DNA of 64,000 bases. Source: Calendula officinalis (lineage: Eukaryota; Streptophyta; Magnoliopsida; Asterales; Asteraceae). Every line of letters starts with the position of its first letter. Within the stretch, counting starts at the first letter, position 1. Positions 59,766 through 64,000 of the stretch are shown one piece after another. The stretch spans positions 87,215,135-87,279,134 of the forward strand of contig OY970822.1 in the NCBI GenBank assembly GCA_963853835.1, in the 5' to 3' direction. A model generated the notes under the pieces. It ran no database searches, had not been told where the DNA came from, and was given only the letters and a program-made list of their open reading frames with translations. The position numbers and the translations under genes were made by a program.

Positions 59766-61189
59766 AGTTTTGGTCTTCAATTGGTTATATAATATTTATT
59801 GTGCTTATTTTGTATTCAAAAGTTTGATATTCCTTCGTTGTTCTATATGCTATTTAAGTAAGTATGCCAATTCTACCACCCAAATTTGATGCAGTTAACT
59901 TATTTTGTTGCCAGATATCAGTTTTGTTCATATTAGTTGAAGATTATATGTTCATGCTATGTTGTAAAATCTGGTCAGATGAATGTTTACTTATGACCTA
60001 AGTTCTATGATGTTTTGTGTTTTGGTGTTGGTTAAATACATCTCGACCATTGCTTAACAAATTTCTCTTGGTCAGTTATAGCGATTCATGAAATATACAG
60101 ATTACATGCACGTTGTGACCATTTATATTCTAACATATGAATATTGGTTATTAACTGATTAAGTTTATCAACCAAATGACATTTAGCTTAATCGTATGGT
60201 GTTTGTCCTCCATCCTTGAGGTCGGGGTTAAAGAAAAAACTGAGTAAGTTTATTCAGTTTTCATTGTTTTAGAAATTCTTTTTAATTGAGAAGACCAAGT
60301 ATAGAGTTTGATTCTAATAAAATTACAATTGTATATTGTTCATGCTAAATGGAGAAGAGCGAGGAGTTTTCGCGAATATAAGCTTCACTTCATCTTGGCT
60401 CATTTACCACCATAAACAATTAAATATAATAAGGTTTATTATGGATGTCGATAAATAACATCAAATTAAAAGCCGAATTTACGTCTTATGATATTTTAAT
60501 ATTCAAAACTATATACGACATGGTATCCTTCTATATTATCTTAGTAAACAAGAAGCACAAAGCTACGACTTCAAAGCTCAAGATATCTCACTAGATGACT
60601 TAAGTATGACCCACATTATGGATATGCAGCTGATTGCGGGCTAGTTAGGTTACCTTATGCTTATGGATTACTAGCAAACACACATATGGTCGGGTATTTG
60701 GGTTGGCATAGCCTAAGATCAGTCAAATCGAAATCAAATATGTGTCCAACAGAAATTGAACCGGAAAAAACTGATATAACTTTTTAAATTATGTTTGGTC
60801 TCAGAGCACAAGGTGTGAGATGGATATTATAGCCATGTTATAAATTTTTTATCTTTTAACATGACTAATATATGTAGGGAGAAGTGACTCTATGATGTTG
60901 TGATAGTTAAAGTAAAGTTAAAAAGGTCCTATATTTATTAATTTTTATATTTTATATTTATTTTGATTGGTTGGATATCACTCCCTCTCCTTGGCGCTCG
61001 TTGTAGCCCACCTAACCCAAAAGCTCTTCAGCCATTTCTAGTCGTGCTCGGCGCCAAGTCACCAACCGTTGAGATAATCGCTGTGATATAACTTTGTCTT
61101 CATCGGATGCTTCCTTCTCCAAAATTTCCCCAAATTTTCCGATCATTCGTTACCCTAATCCTCTTACTCAAAATCTCCCAAATTCAAGA
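59766..61189. other. Gene-free spacer and 5' flank of the next gene
   Basis: No ORF. A truncated SINE-like snippet (GCTTAATCGTATGGTGTTTGTCCTCC, from about 60186, shown here in two parts of the family's A-box region) is present. About 61000-61189 is the likely promoter/5' UTR of the gene at 61190. Confidence 0.45.
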
Positions 61190-62457
61190 ATGTCAATTAC
61201 ATTTCAAAACATCGTTCCCCGTTATTCACACACTCGCACCTCCTTCAATCTAAAATCCCTCAGTCTTAAAATACACTCTCTCAATTTCACGATTTATCCG
61301 CATTACAAAACCCTAAAAACCCGAGTAGTAATCCCCTTTCCATTTCACTCCATTCATACGCAACATCACTCTCCGATACGAGCTTTGGAATCAGATGGAT
61401 TTGTTGACAAACACCGCATTGTTGCGGGTGATACATTTGATACAGACGATCTGCTTTTGATAGCTGAATTATTTTGCCTTTCTTCCTCTGTTGTTCTTTC
61501 GATCGGGTTTCTTATCAATTCAACTTTTTCGACTTCGCAGAAGCCTGTTTTCGAGTGGTTAGGGAATCAGGTTTCAGTGTGGCAGCCGTTGTTATTGGTG
61601 GTGGGAATTATGATTGGTGTTGTTATTAGGATACGACAATGGAGGAGAGTTTGTTTAGGGTTTAGTAAACCGGGAGCTTCAGGTGTTAATTTGGTTGCGA
61701 GAATTGAGAAAGTGGAGGAGGATTTAAGGAGCTCAGTTACTATAGTTAGGGTTTCGTCAAGGCAGCTTGAGAAATTGGGAATTCGGTTTTGGATCACCAG
61801 GAACTCTATGAAGGATCCTATTGCTCAAGTATGTTTCTGGATATATTTTGTACTTGAGAAGAAAGATGCTTGCTTGTATGAATTATGATTAAAACTTATT
61901 TTTCTGGTTACTCCTTAAAATGAAGACATTCATTGTAGCCTAGCACTATTTTGTAAAAATTAATTTTTTTTGTATTTGTATATTGTAGACTGCAGAGTTG
62001 ACTCAGAGGAATTCAGAGGCAACTCGGGCACTGGCAATGCAAGAAGATGTCTTGGAGAAAGAACTTGTTGAAATTCAAAAGGTTTTGTTGGCAATGCAGG
62101 TTAGTGCTTATTGTTCTGATTACACCATTTGAATTATAGTTGATTTTGTTTTAATTTTATTTTTACTTATTTATCTTTTTGTCATGGAAACAAAAACGAG
62201 TGCCGTCATACTAGACACCATGTGAAAATGTCATTTTATTTTAAAAGTTTTAACCTTTTATATACTAATAGTGACTTGTGGTGTTTAACATCTTAAAAGT
62301 TTTAACCTTTTATATATTAATAGTGTAAACCCTAATCTATGGAGTTTAATACTGAGTATTGTTGATGCAGGATCAACATCAAAAGCAACTAGAACTGATT
62401 CTAGCAATAGCCAAAAGTGGGAAACTATTTGACAGCAAACCCATTCAAGAAAAATGA
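61190..62457 (+). CDS. Unrecognised plastid-targeted protein, two membrane spans and a coiled coil, 3 exons
   Basis: Function not recognised. Exons 61190-61828, 61989-62099 and 62371-62457 join in phase 0 at GT-AG sites, giving 278 residues. The first ~65 residues are rich in Ser, Thr, His and basic residues and poor in acids, like a chloroplast transit peptide. An acidic stretch (DTFDTDD) follows, then a membrane span at about 88-109 (LLLIAELFCLSSSVVLSIGF), a short loop, and a second span at about 131-148 (WQPLLLVVGIMIGVVIRI), followed by Arg-rich RIRQWRR. The rest is a charged, heptad-like helix (NSEATRALAMQEDVLEKEL...IQKVLLAMQ), predicted to form a coiled coil facing stroma or cytosol. I start at the ATG at 61190; the frame is open further upstream without an ATG, so a non-ATG start is not supported. 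Splicing and codon pattern argue that it is a real gene. Confidence 0.75.
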
Positions 62458-63167
62458 AAGTAGCAGCTTAGCTGGAGGAAGAAAAGAATCAGATGGAAAC
62501 CGATAAAAACGCGTTCAAAAGTAAAGAAAGCCAACAATTATGTCCTTGCAATTTGAAGCCATGACAATTACGCTTTTGCCCCTTAACAAGAAACATGGAT
62601 GCTTGATTTTATATACTTCTACAAGGAAGTTGTAACGTGAACTCTGCATTCTGACTAATTGTTGACACGTTGACGATGATTGATGAATCGTGCATATGGC
62701 TTGAAGGAAGAACTGCACGTGAGATTTAAGTGAAGGATATGGCATTTTTCCATCGTCACACTTTGTAATTTGCAAACATGCATCGTATGATTTTAACTGT
62801 CTTTTTAGTAAATTTCGTGTTTTTTAGATGGTGTTTAGTTTTCTTTGATGCTTGATGCATGTTTATAACGGGTTATCTTGCACTTATAATAGTATCAAAG
62901 TTAACCCCAAGAGTCGGTCAACCGAGTAACATCAATGGAGGGATACCAGGTCGAGATGTGTATATACTTTGGTTTTATTATTCAAGATCTACATTTTAAG
63001 CAATTTATAAAGATTAGTTTCATATAGTTGATTTGATTAAAAGATCAAGTGATGAATATTGTTTTGTAAAAATGCAAGTAATCAATTTATTTATTTTGGT
63101 TCAGTTTTAAATTTTCGCTTGACGTGATTCTTGTATTTGGAATCTCTATTTCTAGATATCTATATAA
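62458..63167. other. 3' UTR of the preceding gene and gene-free spacer
   Basis: The probable 3' UTR extends from 62458. An antisense ORF at 62515-62775 has no family pattern. Nothing else is recognised before the tandem array. Confidence 0.5.
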
Positions 63168-64000
63168 CAATAAAAATTGAGTTTCAAAGTTGATGTAGCA
63201 TTTATGATCAGGTATTTAATTTGAAGCTTGAACCAATTACAAGTTTATGTTCTATTTGAATTCCCTGCAATAATTACCACTTTCATTTAGCGTGTTCCAA
63301 ATATTTCAAATTTTTAGCATTCTAAAACGTATTGAGACCATTATAATTAATTCAAGAAACTAGTTGAACCTTCAAAACAATAAAAATTGAGTTTCAAAGT
63401 TGATGTAGCATTTATGACCATGTATTTAATTTGAAGCTTGAACCAATTACCAGTTAATGTTCTATTTGAATTCCCTGCAATAATTACCACTTTCAGTTAG
63501 CGTGTTCCAAATATTTCAAATTTTTAGCATTCTAAAACGTATTGAGATAGCATTCTGAAACGTATTGAGACCACTGTAATTAATTCAAGAAACTAGTTGA
63601 ACCTTCAAAACAATAAAAATTGAGTTTCAAAGTTGATGTAGCATTTATGACCATGTATTTAATTTGAAGCTTGAACAAATAACTAGTTTATGTTCTATTT
63701 GAATTCCCTACAATAATTACCACTTTCAGTTAGCGTGTTCCAAATATTTCAAATTTTTAGCATTCTAAAACGTATTGAGATAGCATTCTGAAACGTATTG
63801 AGACCACTGTAATTAATTCAAGAAACTAGTTGAACCTTCAAAACAATAAAAATTGAGGTTTAAAGTTGATGTAGCATTTATGACCATGTATTTAATTTGA
63901 AGCTTGAACCAATTACCAATTTATGTTCTGTTTGAATTCCCTGCAATAATTACCACTTTCAGTCAGCGTGTTCCAAATATTTCAAATTTTTAGCATTCTA
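63168..64000 (+). repeat. Tandem array, 210-234-bp unit, at least 3.6 copies, runs off the window
   Basis: Units start CAATAAAAATTGAG at 63168, 63378, 63611 and 63845 (periods 210, 233, 234). Units 2 and 3 carry an internal 23-bp extension (TAGCATTCTGAAACGTATTG-type), a partial copy of adjacent unit sequence, which explains the longer period. Units differ at few positions. The array is cut by the window end, so its true size is unknown. Confidence 0.92.

Noticed and set aside
63168..64000. CRISPR-like array at the right edge
   Set aside because: Units are 210-234 bp direct tandem repeats without unique spacers, in a plant nuclear genome.
1..64000. A wholly new biological system
   Set aside because: All intact genes but one (61190-62457) belong to known plant families, and most of the remainder is explained by known classes of mobile or repeat DNA. 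Nothing seen requires a new system.

Overview
The window is nuclear DNA of a eudicot plant. It is AT-rich, its protein-coding genes are split by short AT-rich GT-AG introns, and the products are plant-specific (plastid-targeted carotenoid and fatty-acid proteins, secretory peroxidases, a RabA GTPase). Abundant LTR copies starting TGTAACACC or TGTCACACC, Stowaway MITEs and small Helitrons fit a mid-sized eudicot genome. Asteraceae is my guess from the style of the LTRs, but nothing here proves the family.

Layout, left to right: RPS6 (490-2139, +); a transposon-rich stretch with a fold-back element, a hAT MITE and a ~340-bp tandem repeat broken by two solo LTRs (2140-11585); class III peroxidase A (11586-13762, -); MITEs, a SINE-like copy and a solo LTR (13763-19680); a duplicated piece of Rab 3' flank (about 19680-20785); peroxidase B (20805-23504, -); RabA4-type GTPase (25421-27506, -); a 3.16-kb hAT transposon whose transposase has one in-frame stop (27789-30943); a Stowaway MITE and another solo LTR (31842-34236); zeta-carotene desaturase ZDS with 14 coding exons (36587-40844, +); plastid acyl carrier protein (42569-43570, -); a Helitron and an F-box-like fragment; a VAP27-type ER membrane protein (45491-47755, -); a nested transposon complex (Helitron inside a coding-less LTR retrotransposon inside a 5'-truncated LINE, 49361-59765); an unrecognised plastid membrane protein with three coding exons (61190-62457, +); and a 210-234-bp tandem array running off the right edge (63168-64000).

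Seven intact-looking host genes are joined from their exons: RPS6, two peroxidases, RabA4, ZDS, ACP and VAP27. An eighth, of unknown function, also splices cleanly. They do not form a pathway cluster. ZDS and ACP both act in plastids but in different pathways, and the two peroxidases are a local duplication. About half of the window is identifiable mobile or repeat DNA, and many insertions are confirmed by exact target-site duplications (TSDs) read directly from the sequence.

I found no convincing evidence of a previously undescribed biological system. The most informative observations are structural: the three-level nest with complete TSDs, a hAT element one stop codon from an open transposase, and a duplication junction that falls at the very end of a peroxidase coding region and appears to have given it a new C-terminal tail.
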